Shown piece by piece: positions 41,827 through 53,418 of a DNA stretch of 64,000 nt. How positions within the stretch are numbered: position 1 is the stretch's first letter; the number at the start of each line of letters is the position of its first letter. The notes under the pieces were generated by a model that worked only from the letters and a program-made list of their open reading frames with translations, was not told the origin of the DNA and did no database searches. The translations under genes and the position numbers were made by a program. The DNA is from Cephalopachus bancanus (lineage: Eukaryota > Chordata > Mammalia > Primates > Tarsiidae), in NCBI GenBank assembly GCA_027257055.1, contig JAPVLO010000059.1, positions 3,348,001 through 3,412,000 of the forward strand, given 5' to 3'.

Positions 41827-42067
41827 TTTATTTATTTATTTTTTGAGTTGGAGTCTTACTCAGTCGCTGGAGTGCAGTGGCCGCTCCCGGCCACCGCAAC
41901 CTCGATCTGTTGGGCTCCGGCGATCCTTCCGCCTCAGCCTTCCGAGGAGCTGGAACTACAGGCGCGGGCTACCATGCCCAGTTGAGTCTCGAACCCGCCG
42001 GCTCAGGCAATTCCCTCACCTCAGTCTCCCAAAGCACAGGATTACAGGCTGAGCCACCGAGCCCGGC
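41827..42067 (-). mobile_element. Alu dimer, GGCC class, linker deleted
   Basis: CCGCTCCCGGCCACCGC. About 50 nt are missing between CATGCCCAG and GAGTCTCGAACCC. Target duplication CCAGAAGTTTTA on both sides. Confidence 0.96.
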
Positions 42068-42079
42068 CAGAAGTTTTAA

Positions 42080-43204
42080 TAATTAGCATGAAACGTTAAA
42101 AATAAGTTTTTGCGTGTGATGTGTGAAGTTGGCAGGAAAATGTGTGCAGGCATCTTCACTCTGGCATGGATGAGGTATAATTATCTGGTGGGCCCCGAAG
42201 CCTAGTGCCTCCTGAGTGGTGCCTAAAGTTTATAACTCAATTCATTTCCATGTCATCTCAGTTGACTGGAGGATTCTTCTCCTGACTTGACAAAAAGGTA
42301 GCGGGGTCCTGCCATCACAACATGGTTGCATTTGTCTCAGAATAACCCTTTCATGCAAAATGCTATCAAAATGCTGAAGATGACTGAAAATGGAGACTTT
42401 TGTGAGTTCACATGACTGGATGTGTGACTTTTTTTGTGTCTGTTCGTTTGCATACCAGAATTAGACCTAAAATTGCCTTCATTGTTGTCATTAAGTGATA
42501 TTGTTAGGAAGAAGAACCAGAGCCCTCACCTACCCTAACTATCAGAGGGTAATGATAGCCATTGTAGAACACATGAATTATGAACGGCCAAATTTACTTA
42601 GGTTAATTTGAGGCATGCATGCTAGTTATTTAGTGCTTTGTAAGAAGTTATCCAAAATGAGTTAAAACAATGAGCCATGATTACCTGATAGTTTCCATAA
42701 ATCATGAATTCAGAAGTGGCTTAGCTGAGTGGTCCAGGTCAGGGTCTCTTACGAGGTACCTATCAAGACGTCAGTTGGGGCTGCCATCATGTGAAGGCTT
42801 GCCTGGGGCTGGGGAATTAGCTTCCAAGGTATTGACCGGTGACAGGAGGTTTCAGTTCCTTGCCATGAGAATCTCTCCATAGGACTACTTGGGTGTCCTC
42901 AGTAGGACTGGGGCTGGCTTTCTCCCTGCGTGACTGATCCAAAGACAGCTAGGTGAAAGGTTCCATATGTTTTACAATACAGTCTCAAGATTCACACATG
43001 CTGTCACTGCTGCATTCTATTCATTTGCAGCAAGTGGTTAAGTCTGTCCATACTCAAGGGGAGGGGAATTAGTCACTATCTTTTATAGACAGAAGTGCCA
43101 AATAATTTGTGTACATATTTTAAAACCTCTACAAGGCACTTACTTGCTCCTCATTTTTGCCAGGCAAATGGAATTTATTCTCTCCTCTCCATATTCTTAA
43201 AATA
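42080..43204. other. Unannotated, probably unique DNA
   Basis: About 1.1 kb, one of the longest stretches without a recognised repeat. No frame above 70 codons. Confidence 0.5.
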
Positions 43205-43410
43205 AATTTTGTCAAGCATTTACTATGTGCCAGGCCTTGATCTAGGTGTTAAGAATACAGCTCTGAACAAAGCAGGTGAGGTTGGGGATGAGCAAGATGG
43301 AAGAGAGAGTCAATTGACAACAAACATAAGTGTAATTGCAGGGAGTAGCCAGGTGTCAGGATAAGGAATGGTGGTGACTACGGTGAAATAGTGATACTTT
43401 TCTGTTGAAA
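43205..43410. mobile_element. Ancient LINE2-like relic
   Basis: CATTTACTATGTGCCAGGCC, TAAGAATACAGCTCTGAAC, AAGTGTAATTGCAGG: an old mammalian repeat of LINE2 type (name uncertain). Confidence 0.5.
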
Positions 43411-43900
43411 GAAGGCACTCACTATCAAGTTCCATGGAGGAATATGGACTCAGTATTTCCAGACCTTATTGAATTTTCAAGAGAAGTAGAAATACATATA
43501 TGTAAAATTTCCAGAATTTTAATGTTAGCAACTAATTCGAATGTTTATAAGAAACTATGAGAAAAAAAGTCACTGGGCCTAATTCAACCAAGGTTAACAT
43601 TTTACAATATATAATTAAAAAAAAAACAAAAACCCTGATGATTTCAGGATGATATAAGCATAAATAACAGAGTAGTGAGCAAGTCTAAATGATAAGGTAA
43701 CACTTTAGCTAAGAAAAGATGAGATCTTCATATAGAAATATCAAATAGACAAAAGTATTCACATAATAATAAAAGCTCAGATAAAAATTTAGATAAAAGC
43801 TCTCCTATTATCTTAGTGTTACTGATGACTTGAATACTGATTAATTCCTCTATTTTAAAATGACATTAGTAATTTTTTTTAAGCTTAAAAACAAAAATCT
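43411..43900. other. Unannotated AT-rich DNA
   Basis: Nothing recognised. Confidence 0.45.
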
Positions 43901-44168
43901 CAGCCTGTAATCCCGCGCCTTTGGGAGGCTGAGGTGAGTGGATTGCCTGAGCCCGCGGGTTCGAGACCCGCCTGGGCAGGTGAGACCTCATCTCTACAAT
44001 AAATCAAAAAATTAGCCGGGCGTGGTAGTGCGCACCTATAATTCCAGCTACTTGGAAGGCTGAGGCGGAAGGATCGCCGGAGCCCAGCAGGTCGAGGTTG
44101 CAGTGGTCGGGAGCAGCTGCTGCACTCCAGTCTGGGCGACAGAGTGAGACTCCAACTCAAACAAAACA
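43901..44168 (+). mobile_element. Alu dimer, GGCC class, D4, 5'-truncated
   Basis: Begins at TCAGCCTGTAATCCCGCGCC; GGGCAGGTGAGACC (4-nt deletion type). Target duplication ACAAAAATCTC-like (ACAAAAATCT / CCAAAAATCTC). Confidence 0.96.
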
Positions 44169-44315
44169 AAAAACCAAAAATCTCTGGAAAATAGAACAGG
44201 AAAAAATGCTGTTGAAGAAACTAGGGCAATCTGCATTTAAATAAAACAAATTTAAATCAAATATGCAATATCTTGGGTAACTTTTTGCTCTTTCCTCTTA
44301 TAGAAAGTAAAACAG

Positions 44316-44638
44316 CCCAGGCATGGTGACTTACGCTTGTAATCCCAGCATTTTGGGAGGCCAAAGCTGGAGGACTTCTTGGACCAAGGAGTTCGAGATC
44401 AGCCTATGCAACATAGCAAGACCTAGTCTCTACGAAATATTTTTTAAAATAGCCAAAATTAGCTGGGTGTGATGGTACGTAACTGTAGTCCCAGCTACTC
44501 AGGAGGCTGAGGTGGGGGGATTGCCTAAACCTAGGAGGTCAAAGCTGGGGTGATCTGTAATTATGCCACTACACTCCAGCCCAGGGAACAGAATGAGACT
44601 CCAACTAAAAAACAAAACAAAACAAAACAAAAAACCCA
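44316..44638 (+). mobile_element. Alu dimer, old, with (AAAAC)n tail
   Basis: GCCCAGGCATGGTGAC, CTCAGGAGGCTGAGGTGGG, GATCTGTAATTATGCCACTAC; the tail is AAAAC repeats. Confidence 0.95.
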
Positions 44639-44762
44639 AAATGCAAAGCAAAGCAAACAATTTTAATATTTAAAAAATAGAAATAGAAATAGGCTAAAAA
44701 TATACCAATATAGATATGCTCTAAACACAGTTTATTGCTTTTGGTGGTTTAAAAATAAGAGC

Positions 44763-45043
44763 TATGGCTCAGCCTGTAATCTCAGCACTTTGAGAGGCCA
44801 AGGCGAGCAGACTGCCTGAACCTGGGGGTTCAAGACCAGCCTGGGCAACTTGGTGAGACCTCCTTTCTACAATAAATCACAATAGCTAGCTGGGTGTGAT
44901 GGCATGCATCTGTAGTTTCAGCTACTTGGAAGGCTGAGGCAGAAGGATTGCCTTAGCTCAACAAGTCAAGGCTGCGGTGGCTGTGAGCATGCCACTGCAC
45001 TCCAGCCTGGGCGACAAGAGTGAGACTCCAACTCAAAAAAAAG
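44763..45043 (+). mobile_element. Alu dimer, intermediate class, 5'-truncated
   Basis: Begins at TATGGCTCAGCCTG. CTACAATAAATC, GTGGCTGTGAGCATGCCACTG. Target duplication AAGAGCTA. Confidence 0.96.
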
Positions 45044-45344
45044 AGCTAGTAACATTCTTAATTGATCATTCATTTTCCCACCAAATTATTTATTCTGTTT
45101 TAATGCAGTTTACAAGTGAGAAACAGAAATGATGATGTAGCATATCTTTCTTTAATAATGTAAACTTTGAAGTCAGTAAGATTTAATCCACCAGGTTTTC
45201 AAATTTAAATAAGAAATCAAATGACTGACATTCTGTAAATGAGGAAGAATGGGTGTGGAAATTTGGCTTCAAAAGATAAACGATTTCTGCAGATATAAAC
45301 ACAGGGTTTACATCAAGAGGGGATTGGTTAGAACATGAGTTTTA
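45044..45344. other. Unannotated AT-rich DNA
   Basis: Nothing recognised. Confidence 0.45.
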
Positions 45345-45545
45345 GCTTCAGATTCCTGGTTCAGATTTTAGCCTTCAACCTTAGACAAGTTATTACATCT
45401 CTCTAAGCTTTTTATTTTTTAATTTGTAAGATGGTTATAATTAGATATGCACCAGATATGCACCTGAAAGTATTGGAGCAATAATGAGATTATGCAAGTG
45501 CTGTGCACATTGCCAATGCTCAATAAATGTCAGTTATTGTTGTCA
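45345..45545 (-). mobile_element. MIR SINE, antisense
   Basis: TTATTACATCTCTCTAAGC, TTTGTAAGATGGTTATAATT, GCCAATGCTCAATAAATGTC match antisense MIR. Confidence 0.8.
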
Positions 45546-46589
45546 TTGGGCCACATGTCTTTCATACGGCTGCCTCCTGGGAGAGAAGTCAATCCGCCAC
45601 ATATGGATCTTTCTTATCCTTAAAATCAAGGGGTTCCTTGTAGGCCACAATTTGGGCCCAAAGCTGCTTTCTTCAAAGGTAGTTTAACCACCAGGTGAGT
45701 ATTTGTTAAGTTCCTGAAAAATTGCCTTAATGGTCTTTGTTTAGGTTCAAATCCTGGAATTTTCTTTGTGATTTCCTCTCTCAGAAAGGGTAAATCACTT
45801 AAACTCTCAGCTTGTTTGCCTGGAGAAAAGAATAAAAAGTCACTTTCCCAACTGTGATATTAATTAGTAGAAGTAAAGTGTTTTGGAAATGCAGAATATG
45901 GTTAATTTTTAAAGGGTAAAACATAAATGTTAAGTTCATTGGAATTTTATCACACTGTAGAGGGAATATAACTACTTTAATGCTTTTTCCGCAGGAAAAC
46001 ATTAGATGGTGGTGGTAATACTTAGCTTTCAGAGACCTGGGTTCATTGTGAGCAGAGCTAAGAAGAGCCTTGGGAGATGAAGAAAGTTTTTAAAAATTGG
46101 AGTTTAAAAAAAAAAAAAAACAACAAAAACAAACCTAGGAATTTTATCGAACTGCTTTCTCTATGAGATCCCTTTAGTAAAATGAATTAATTTCTTGTTC
46201 CCAAAGATTTCCACTATTGAATGTCTAGCTTTAATATGGGCATAATAGCATTCAAATTTTCTCTTTGTCGCTAAGGGACTCTTTGTTGAGTATTAAATTG
46301 CTCATTTCACTTGTGGAAGTGAGGGTCCCTGAGTCACCAAATCAATGTAATGAATTTTATGAGGTGATTTATGTCAGTGAGGTGTTCTAGAATAATGACT
46401 TGTTTAAATAACTATTTGGCTTTTTAAAATGGAAGTATTATCCATTTGACCAGTAAAGTTCACATAGAAATCCCCAGTGGGGGGAAAACTGTTACAGCCC
46501 AAGGTGAAATACATGCTGCTAATGAACAAGGGTACTGGCTTGTCTTTATTGTTTAAAGATTGTTAATTTTTATTTATTTACTTTTTTAT
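45546..46589. other. Unannotated, probably unique DNA
   Basis: About 1.04 kb. An A-run with AACAACAAAAACAAACC near 46105-46135 is an isolated A-rich tract with no Alu attached. Confidence 0.5.
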
Positions 46590-46720
46590 CATAACCTTTA
46601 AAAATCCCCTGTGGGGTAGAAGAGCAACATTATCCCCATTCACTGGAGGAAATTGGGGCAGTTGGGCCTGGTGACTGGCTTTTCCTGAGTTTGTGATGGA
46701 AGCTAATGAAAGAGCCAAAA
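46590..46720 (+). mobile_element. MIR-like fragment
   Basis: ATCCCCTGTGGGGTAGAAG, ATTATCCCCATTCACTGGAGG, GAGCCAAAATTAGAATCCC. Diverged MIR core. Confidence 0.55.
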
Positions 46721-47430
46721 TTAGAATCCCTATGTTCCTGCCCACTCTCCTTGCTCCACCGAACCCACTTCATTCCAGGCAAAAGCACTTCACTTAACCG
46801 TTTCCTGTTTGGTCTCTGAGAGAGTTCATCCCCCCTCCCTATTCCTTTTTCTTTTGTCTGACCTTCCAAAGACAGGAATATTTATCAAAGTCCTCTCACC
46901 AAATGATCTGCCCAGCACCAGCCATTTTCAGATTTTACAAAAGAACAGGCTGGTGACACCCCAGCATTTAGTGAATTTGTTTGAAGGGGACAGCGTGGCT
47001 TTGAGAAGGGAGAGAGGATGATTCGGAGGGCTGGGAAATGGGTCCTCTGTGACAAGGATGGAATTAACTGAGAAAAGGAAAACAAAATTTAAAGAAGGCC
47101 GGAAAAAAGAAAATAGTAACTGGCTTATACAGTGAGTGAGAACAGAGCTGAAAATCAAAGATTTCAACTGCAGGAAAGAGATTAAAAGAGGACATTCTCT
47201 GTTTCCTGGCTCTGAGCAAAAGGTGGATAACTTGATGATGATGATGATGATGATGACGATGGTGGCACTGATGATAATGTGCTTGAATGAGATGCTCCTG
47301 GGAGTGGGAAACGACTAAAAGAGTCTGCTGGGCTTCTTGAATTTCTGGGTGTGAGACTGAGAACCCGAGAGGTGGTAGAGGCAGAGAGATGTTGGTCAAG
47401 TGCAGATTCGGATTTTGACAATGGGGCTGG
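46721..47430. other. Unannotated, probably unique DNA with a (GAT)n
   Basis: Several overlapping frames of 66-111 codons on minus cross this segment, but they depend on the (GAT)n repeat and show no family match. Confidence 0.5.
47234..47260. repeat. (GAT)n microsatellite
   Basis: Nine ATG/GAT units with one C substitution. Confidence 0.95.
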
Positions 47431-47445
47431 CATCTGCTTTTCTTT

Positions 47446-47739
47446 TCTTCTTTTTTTTTTTTTTGAGTTGGAGTCTCACTCTGTCGCCCAGACTGGAGTG
47501 CAGTGGCTGCTCCCGGCCACCGCAGCCTCGACCTGCTGGGCTCCGGCGATCCTTCCGCCTCAGCCTTCCAAGTAGCCGGAACTACAGGCGCACGCTACCA
47601 CGCCCGGCTAATTTTTTGATTTATTGTAGAGATGAGGTCTTGCCTGCCCAGGTGGGTCTCGAACCCGCGGGCTCAGGCAATTCACTTACCTCAGTCTCCC
47701 AAAGGCGCGGGATTACAAACTGAGCCACCGAGCCCGGCT
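47446..47739 (-). mobile_element. Alu dimer, GGCC class, D4
   Basis: Target duplication CATCTGCTTTTCT (47431-47443, 47740-47752), exact. Linker GTCTTGCCTGCCCAGG. Confidence 0.98.
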
Positions 47740-48070
47740 CATCTGCTTTTCTAACAAGGCCCTAGAGGTTGCTGTTGCCGCTGTCAGTGAACCACATTTT
47801 TGAATAGCAAGGCTAAGAACTATGCTGTTAAATTGAAATATGAAGTGAGCCATGTATGTAATTTAAATTTTTATAGCAAATACTTAAAAATAACCTGAAG
47901 TTAAATTTAATATATTTTAATAGATTATATCTAAAATATTATGCTAAAATCCAAATTGTTACATATTTACTATATGATTGATTTGAAAATTATTTTGCTT
48001 TTTTCCTATCCTGAGTACTTTTTTCTGTACTAAGTATTTTATTTTTATAGTAAGCGTTCTTATGCTAGGG

Positions 48071-48370
48071 TTTTTTGTTTGTTTTGTTTTGAGTCTGAGT
48101 CTCACTCTGTCAGCCAGGCTGGAGTACAGTTGCATGCTCATGGTCACCGCAGCCTTGATCTGGTGGGCTCAAGCAATGCTTCAGCCTCAGCTTTCCATGT
48201 AGTGGAAACCACAAGTGCGAGACACCACACCTGGCTAGTTTTTTGACTTATTGTAGAGACAGGTCTCACCAAGTTGCCCAGGCTAGTCTTGAATCCCTGG
48301 GCTCAGGCAATCCTCTTACCTCTGCCTCTCAAAATGCTGGAATTACAGGCATGAGCCACAGCATCTGACT
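48071..48370 (-). mobile_element. Alu dimer, intermediate class
   Basis: GAGTCTGAGTCTCACTCTG to ATGAGCCACAGCATCTGAC. Linker GACTTATTGTAGAGACAGG. Confidence 0.95.
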
Positions 48371-48402
48371 ATACTAGCTATTTTTAATACAAGAATAAAA
48401 AT

Positions 48403-48646
<244 letters not shown>

Positions 48647-48647
48647 A

Positions 48648-48705
48648 AAGTATACTTATACTAAATAAGTATAAATACTTACACTTATTTAGTATAAGTA
48701 TACTT
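48648..48705. repeat. Perfect 23-bp inverted repeat
   Basis: Arms 48648-48670 and 48683-48705 are exact reverse complements, spacer 12 bp (48671-48682). A smaller nested palindrome AAGTATAAATACTT spans 48667-48680. It abuts the A tail of an Alu. Confidence 0.97.
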
Positions 48706-48738
48706 ATTCTAGAAGTAGTTTATAAAAGATGTCACTTT

Positions 48739-49037
48739 GGCCGGGTGCGATGGCTCACGCCTATAATCCCAGCACTTTGCACTTTGGGATGCTGAGGTGA
48801 GAGAATTGCCTAGGCCCAAGGGTCCGAGACCAACCTGGGCAACTTGACAAAACCGCATCTCTACAATAAAATAAAAAAATTAGCTGGGTGTGGTAGCACA
48901 CACCTGTAGTTCCAGCTACTTGGAAGGCTGAGGTGGAAGGATCACCTGAGTCAAGCAGGTCGAGGCTTTGGTGGCTGTGAGCATGCCACTGTATTCTAAC
49001 CTGGGTGACAGAGTGAGACCCTAACTCAAAAAAAAAA
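48739..49037 (+). mobile_element. Alu dimer, intermediate class
   Basis: GGCCGGGTGCGATGGCTCAC with an internal duplication (CACTTTGCACTTTGGG). Target duplication ATGTCACTTTG on both sides. Confidence 0.96.
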
Positions 49038-49060
49038 AATATATGTATATATATATGTCA
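49038..49060. repeat. (TA)n short tract
   Basis: ATATATGTATATATATATG after the Alu tail. Confidence 0.8.
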
Positions 49061-49128
49061 CTTTGAACGCGGTGCACATTTCAATGGCTACATGTTGCTG
49101 GTGGATTCTGTATTGGATGTGCAGGTCT

Positions 49129-49696
49129 AGACAACCTCTGCAAAAATTTAGGATAACCCAAATGCTATTGGCAAGCTAAGAATTAACTGTGTCTTTAGTA
49201 CTGGAACCCTCTTGGGTGAGATCCAAGAAAGCCCAGGAACATCATGAATTCTCTGCTCTAGAGAAAGAGTGCTCAAAGTTCAATTACCCACTAGGATCCC
49301 CTGGAGACAGAATGAATGGCAGATCCCCAAGGATTTTTTTTTTTAAATCCAAAACTTTTTCTAACAAAAGTGTGAATATCTGTACACACACAAAAAGAAA
49401 ACAGGATACCGGACCTCTTCCCTTTCTTTAGTGCCATTGTTGTGTTTGTTAGAGAAACTGGGTTATTTGGGTTATTGGTCCCTCCTTCTTGATTTGGCTG
49501 ATTGCTTCCTCGTAGTGTTGTCTCCCTTGTATATTCCCCATATTTCCTGCAAACTGGCACTTAATCCTGGAGAATTGAGAAGATTTAGAGTTCCAGAGAT
49601 TTTTTCTTTATTAAATAATCAGTAGATTTATTTATCTGCATGCCTTTTAACAATTTTAGGTAGCAAAGAGTACCAGAGATTCTAATTAGAGTGGGG
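49129..49696. other. Unannotated DNA
   Basis: No repeat I can name; short frames only. Confidence 0.45.
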
Positions 49697-49872
49697 GTTT
49701 ACAACCCTGGCTCCACAAGGGAAACACTTGGGAGCTTTAAAAGTCACTGACGTCCAGGTTCCTTCTCCAGAACTTCTGATGTAATTGGGTTGGGTCATGG
49801 TGTTTGCAACAGGATTTTTAAAAGCTTTTGGTGGTTCTGGTGTGCAGCAAGGGTGGAGAATCATTGGATTAG
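49697..49872 (+). mobile_element. MER5-like DNA transposon relic
   Basis: CTGGCTCCACAAGGGAAAC, TTGGGAGCTTTAAAAG, ACTTCTGATGTAATTGGG, GGAGAATCATTGG. Confidence 0.75.
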
Positions 49873-50058
49873 ACAAACTCTGGCTTGAAACAAGGTACGT
49901 GCTCCATAAAGGCCATAAAATAGGACTGCTCCATCTCCTATCACTCTATTTCACCTCCTGCCCCAAGTTCTCTTCCTTCTATTCCAACAGGAAGAAACAT
50001 CACTGAAATGTTACCAGAGGAAAGCCTAGAAAATGCTAGTTTTACTTGCAAAAATTTA
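49873..50058. other. Unannotated DNA
   Basis: Nothing recognised. Confidence 0.4.
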
Positions 50059-50068
50059 TTTTTCATTT

Positions 50069-50147
50069 ATTTAATTTTTTTTTGGAGAAAGCAGGATTTA
50101 TTGAGAAGACAGAAAAGCTCCCACAGGGGACCCAAAGGGGTTGCCTG
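50069..50147 (-). mobile_element. R-unit retroposon, copy D
   Basis: Body 50084-50147. Exact 10-bp target duplication TTTTTCATTT (50059-50068, 50148-50157). Carries a small internal deletion where copies A-C have GTGGGAGGGGACC (here CACAGGGGACC). The 5' end GGCAACCCC is the same as in A and C. Confidence 0.86.
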
Positions 50148-50170
50148 TTTTTCATTTTAAAATCAGCCTT

Positions 50171-50465
50171 GGCTGGGCTCGTGGCTCAACCTGTAATCCC
50201 AGCACTTGGGAGGGCGAGGTGAGTGGATTGCCTGAGCCCGCAGATTCGAGACCAACCTGGGCAATTTAGTGAGACCTCGTGGCTACAATAGATTAAAAAA
50301 AAAATTAGCTGGGGGCGGTAGCACAGGTCTGTAGTTTGGACTACTTGGAAGGCTGAGACGGAAGGATGGCCGGAGCCCAGCAGGTCGACGCTGGAGTCGC
50401 CATGAGTGTGCCACAGCACTCTAGCCCAGGCGACAGAGTGAGACTCCAACTCAAAAAAAAAAAAA
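50171..50465 (+). mobile_element. Alu dimer, intermediate class
   Basis: GGCTGGGCTCGTGGCTC to CTCCAACTCAAAA. Target duplication AAATCAGCCTT on both sides. Confidence 0.97.
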
Positions 50466-50477
50466 AATCAGCCTTGT

Positions 50478-50775
50478 GAAAGAGCCTCAGAGATGACACC
50501 ATGCTAAGAACTAGAGGCACCTGGGGAGTTTAAAAACACACTGAAGTCCATACTCCACCCCCTAGAGAATCCGATATAAATATCCTGGGATGGGTCCTGG
50601 TGTCTTTGGTTTTTAAAGTCTCCCCGGTGATTCTAAGGTATTACAAGGATCGACATCCAGGACAGTGCTTGTCAAATTTTCATAAGCATATGAATCATCT
50701 AGGCATCCTGTTAGAATGTAGATTCTGATCCTGCAGGTCTGGGTTAAGTCCCAGGTTCTTCATTCCAGTTAAACT
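50478..50775. mobile_element. Two adjacent MER5-like relics
   Basis: 50478-50660: GAGGCACCTGGGGAGTTTAAA, GGTGATTCTAAGG. 50665-50775: AGTGCTTGTCAAATTTTC, GTTAGAATGTAGATTCTGATC. Both have MER5 order. Confidence 0.7.
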
Positions 50776-50854
50776 CCCAAATAATAACTACTGCTAATAA
50801 TGCTGCTGGAACCAGTGTGAGTAGCAAGAGTGTAGATGGATAATATGCACCACA

Positions 50855-51141
50855 GGCTGGGCTCGGTGGCTCAGCCTGTAATCCCAGCACTTTGGGAGGC
50901 TGAGGCGAGTGGATTGCCTGAGCCCGGGGGTTCGAGACCAGCCGGGGAACTTGGCGACACTTCGTCTCCACAAAAAAAAAAAAAAAGAAAGAAAGAAAAA
51001 ATTAGCCAGGCGTGGTAGGGCACGCCTGTAGTTCCAGCTACTTGGAAGACGGAAAGATCGCAGAGCCCAGCAAGTCGAGGCTGCGGTGACTGTGAATGTG
51101 CCACTGCACTCCAGCCTGGGCGACTCCAACTCAAAAAAACA
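50855..51141 (+). mobile_element. Alu dimer, intermediate class
   Basis: GGCTGGGCTCGGTGGCTCAGCC with CCCAGCACTTTGGG; small deletions in the right arm (GGAAGACGGAAAG). Confidence 0.96.
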
Positions 51142-51179
51142 AAAAACCAAGGCCCAAAAAGAATTGCCTTTGAACTCTG

Positions 51180-51300
51180 CTTTTGAAGTTTACTAGCTTG
51201 TATAGATTTCAGCAAGTCACTTAACTTCTCTGAGCCTTCTTTCTTACTCACAAAACAGTGATAATAATAATGCTAATGTCTACCCTTAGCCTATCCTGTG
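51180..51300 (-). mobile_element. MIR SINE, antisense fragment
   Basis: CAAGTCACTTAACTTCTCTG, GAGCC, AGTGATAATAATAATGC. Confidence 0.75.
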
Positions 51301-52384
51301 CCACATCAGCAATCGATCATGTATTATTAGCTGATGTGAAGAGGACAGCAAGCCAAGCTGGACGCCAAGTCTCTCTAAGGTCTTTACCTGTTGATGCTAG
51401 ATTATTTTCCCCAGGGAAGTTTGTTTGGCCTTCAAGTCAACTCTTCCTTAAAACTGACAGAATAGGGAGGGCATTTAAATAAGTACTCTGAGGCCAGCAT
51501 CCATATTCCTCTGCTTGGTATCAGATTTCTGCTTAGCAAAGCAACCTTTGAGGTTATCCGTGGCCTGAGCTTTCTCCTCACTTCTCATCCTCATTACCTC
51601 TGATCAGCTTCCCACCCACTTTGCTTTCCTCAGTGCTCTGGTTTAATCGTTTTTATGTCGTCATAAATCACAGCCAACACCACGTGCTTCTGTGACTAGG
51701 TTGAAATAAAACCCCCTTTTTCTCACCCTCTGCCTGGCTTGCCCCCATGTCTGGATCTCAGCGGGTTCTCAATGCCCTGACTTTCAGCATTCAGAACAAA
51801 CACCAAGAGGAATACATCTGTCTTGAGGTTGAGAAAGAAGCTCTCCTGTTAACATAACTTATGGACAAGTTCAGATCCTCTATTTTTGGCCATATGGAAC
51901 AATTTGGAAGTCTATAAATCATATGACTGCAAACTAAACCAAAACTACCTCTTCTGCACATTAAAAAGAAGTTTATATTGTATTTTCTAAAGTTGACAGA
52001 CCAAAAAAAAAAAAAATGTTTGCCGAAGTTTCCTGACTTCACAGATGTGCCTTCCAGGTGCTTTCTGCATTGTTCTGAGTGTTAACAGTTCACAGTGGAA
52101 ACTGATTAACACCATTAACAGTTTTCCAGTTCAACAGCCCTCTCCTATCTGAATTACTTTTCATATTTGTTTCTTTCCATGTGCTCCTCATTCAGGCACC
52201 TGACTTCCTCTCAATTTCAAGTTCCCATTGTGTCTTTTAAGGGATCAAATAAATTAAAAGACTTTTTATTTGTTTCCCTATAGAGATGTCCTTATGCTAA
52301 GTAAAGTGACTGAAAATGTGTTTTCTATTCAAATTAGAGAAGAAAAAAAGATACAGCTTCTTCATATCAGTATTTTAAAAGCAA
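51301..52384. other. Mostly unannotated DNA
   Basis: 51534-51660 (ATCCGTGGCCTGAGCTTTCTC..TTTGCTTTCCTCAGTGCTC) may be a LINE2-like relic. The rest shows no feature. Confidence 0.45.
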
Positions 52385-52545
52385 ATAATTTATTAACTGA
52401 TTCAATAAGCAATTATTGGGTGTTTGCTGTGTTAAAAACGCCATGCTGAGTGCTGGGGAAGGAACCTACAGAGATGAAAATAATGAAAATATAAAGTCTC
52501 TGTCTCAAAGGATCTGAAAACCTAAAAGGGAGAGAAATCTACATA
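52385..52545. mobile_element. Ancient LINE2-like relic
   Basis: CAATAAGCAATTATTGGGTG, CATGCTGAGTGCTGGGGAAGG, AAAGTCTCTGTCTCAAAGGA: the same old family as at 43205. Confidence 0.5.
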
Positions 52546-52589
52546 TATGAGCACCTTTAATAAGAGCATAATATGAATGATGTTTCTCA

Positions 52590-52795
52590 AAGCCTTCCCA
52601 GGACCAATTTTTTTCTGTACACTCTGCCCACGATGCAAATACCATCCATTGTGTTATAATTGGTCACCTACTCTGTCTCCTTGGGAGGTCTGTCAGGACT
52701 TTGAAGTCAGAAACCTTATCTCAATATCTCTGTGGTCTAAGCAGGGCCTGATACATATCAGGAGCTTGATGAATGAATGAAAGGGAGTGAAGAAG
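52590..52795 (+). mobile_element. LINE2-like 3' end
   Basis: AGCCTTCCCAGGACCAATTT and GGGCCTGATACATATCAGG, ending GATGAATGAATGAAA, the usual L2 3' terminal repeat. Confidence 0.65.
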
Positions 52796-52959
52796 GAGGA
52801 AGAGAGAGAAAGTGAGACTAATTTGGGAGTGAGTCGACTTTAAGGGTAAAAAAATGGTGCCTGTGCTGCAGACATTCGGAGCCTGTTGCTAGAGGTGAAA
52901 TTAAGTCAGGCCTCCAAACCTGGCAAGAATTATATAGAGTAAAAATGAGGTAGAAGACA

Positions 52960-53403
52960 TTCTGGCTCAAGAAATGGCATGATTCACAATAGCAAAAACA
53001 TGGGATCAACTGTGCTGCCCATCAAAAGTGGACTGGAAAAATAAAGGTGGTACATATACACGATGGAACATTACACAGTCACAAATAAAAACATATGAAC
53101 TTTGCAGCAATCTGGATGGATTTAGAGTCTGTAATACTCAGTAATCTATCACAGAAACAAAGAACAGAGTATCACAAGCTCTCACTGATAAGCACCCTGA
53201 GTATTTACCATAATATTATAAGAAAGGGATTGGCAGTAGTGGATACTGCTGGGGCGGGGTGGGGGGTGGGGCACATCAATAAGGGTACCTGATCTCAAAC
53301 CAGGCAAAGTGGAGACCAAAGGGAGGCCCAAACTTTACCTGTACAATGTCTACTTCTATACCTAATCCTGAATTGTACACATCTTTAAAATATATATATT
53401 TTT
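52960..53403 (+). mobile_element. L1 3' end, 5'-truncated, sense
   Basis: GATTCACAATAGCAAAAACA, AACATTACACAGTCAC, CAATCTGGATGGATTTAGAG, CACAAGCTCTCACTGATAAG are the L1 ORF2 end and 3' UTR. The UTR has GGGATTGGCAGTAGTGG and CCTAATCCTGAATTGTAC, shared with the copies at 60340 and, antisense, 6951 and 13291. Confidence 0.9.
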
Positions 53404-53418
53404 AAAATGTGACGAGGG

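Noticed and set aside
46100..46136. A-run plus AACAACAAAAACAAAC as a possible retroposon tail
   Set aside because: No recognisable body upstream and no target duplication found.
47064..47433. Three overlapping frames of 79-111 codons on minus
   Set aside because: They depend on the (GAT)n repeat (poly-His or poly-Ser) and overlap one another in different frames.
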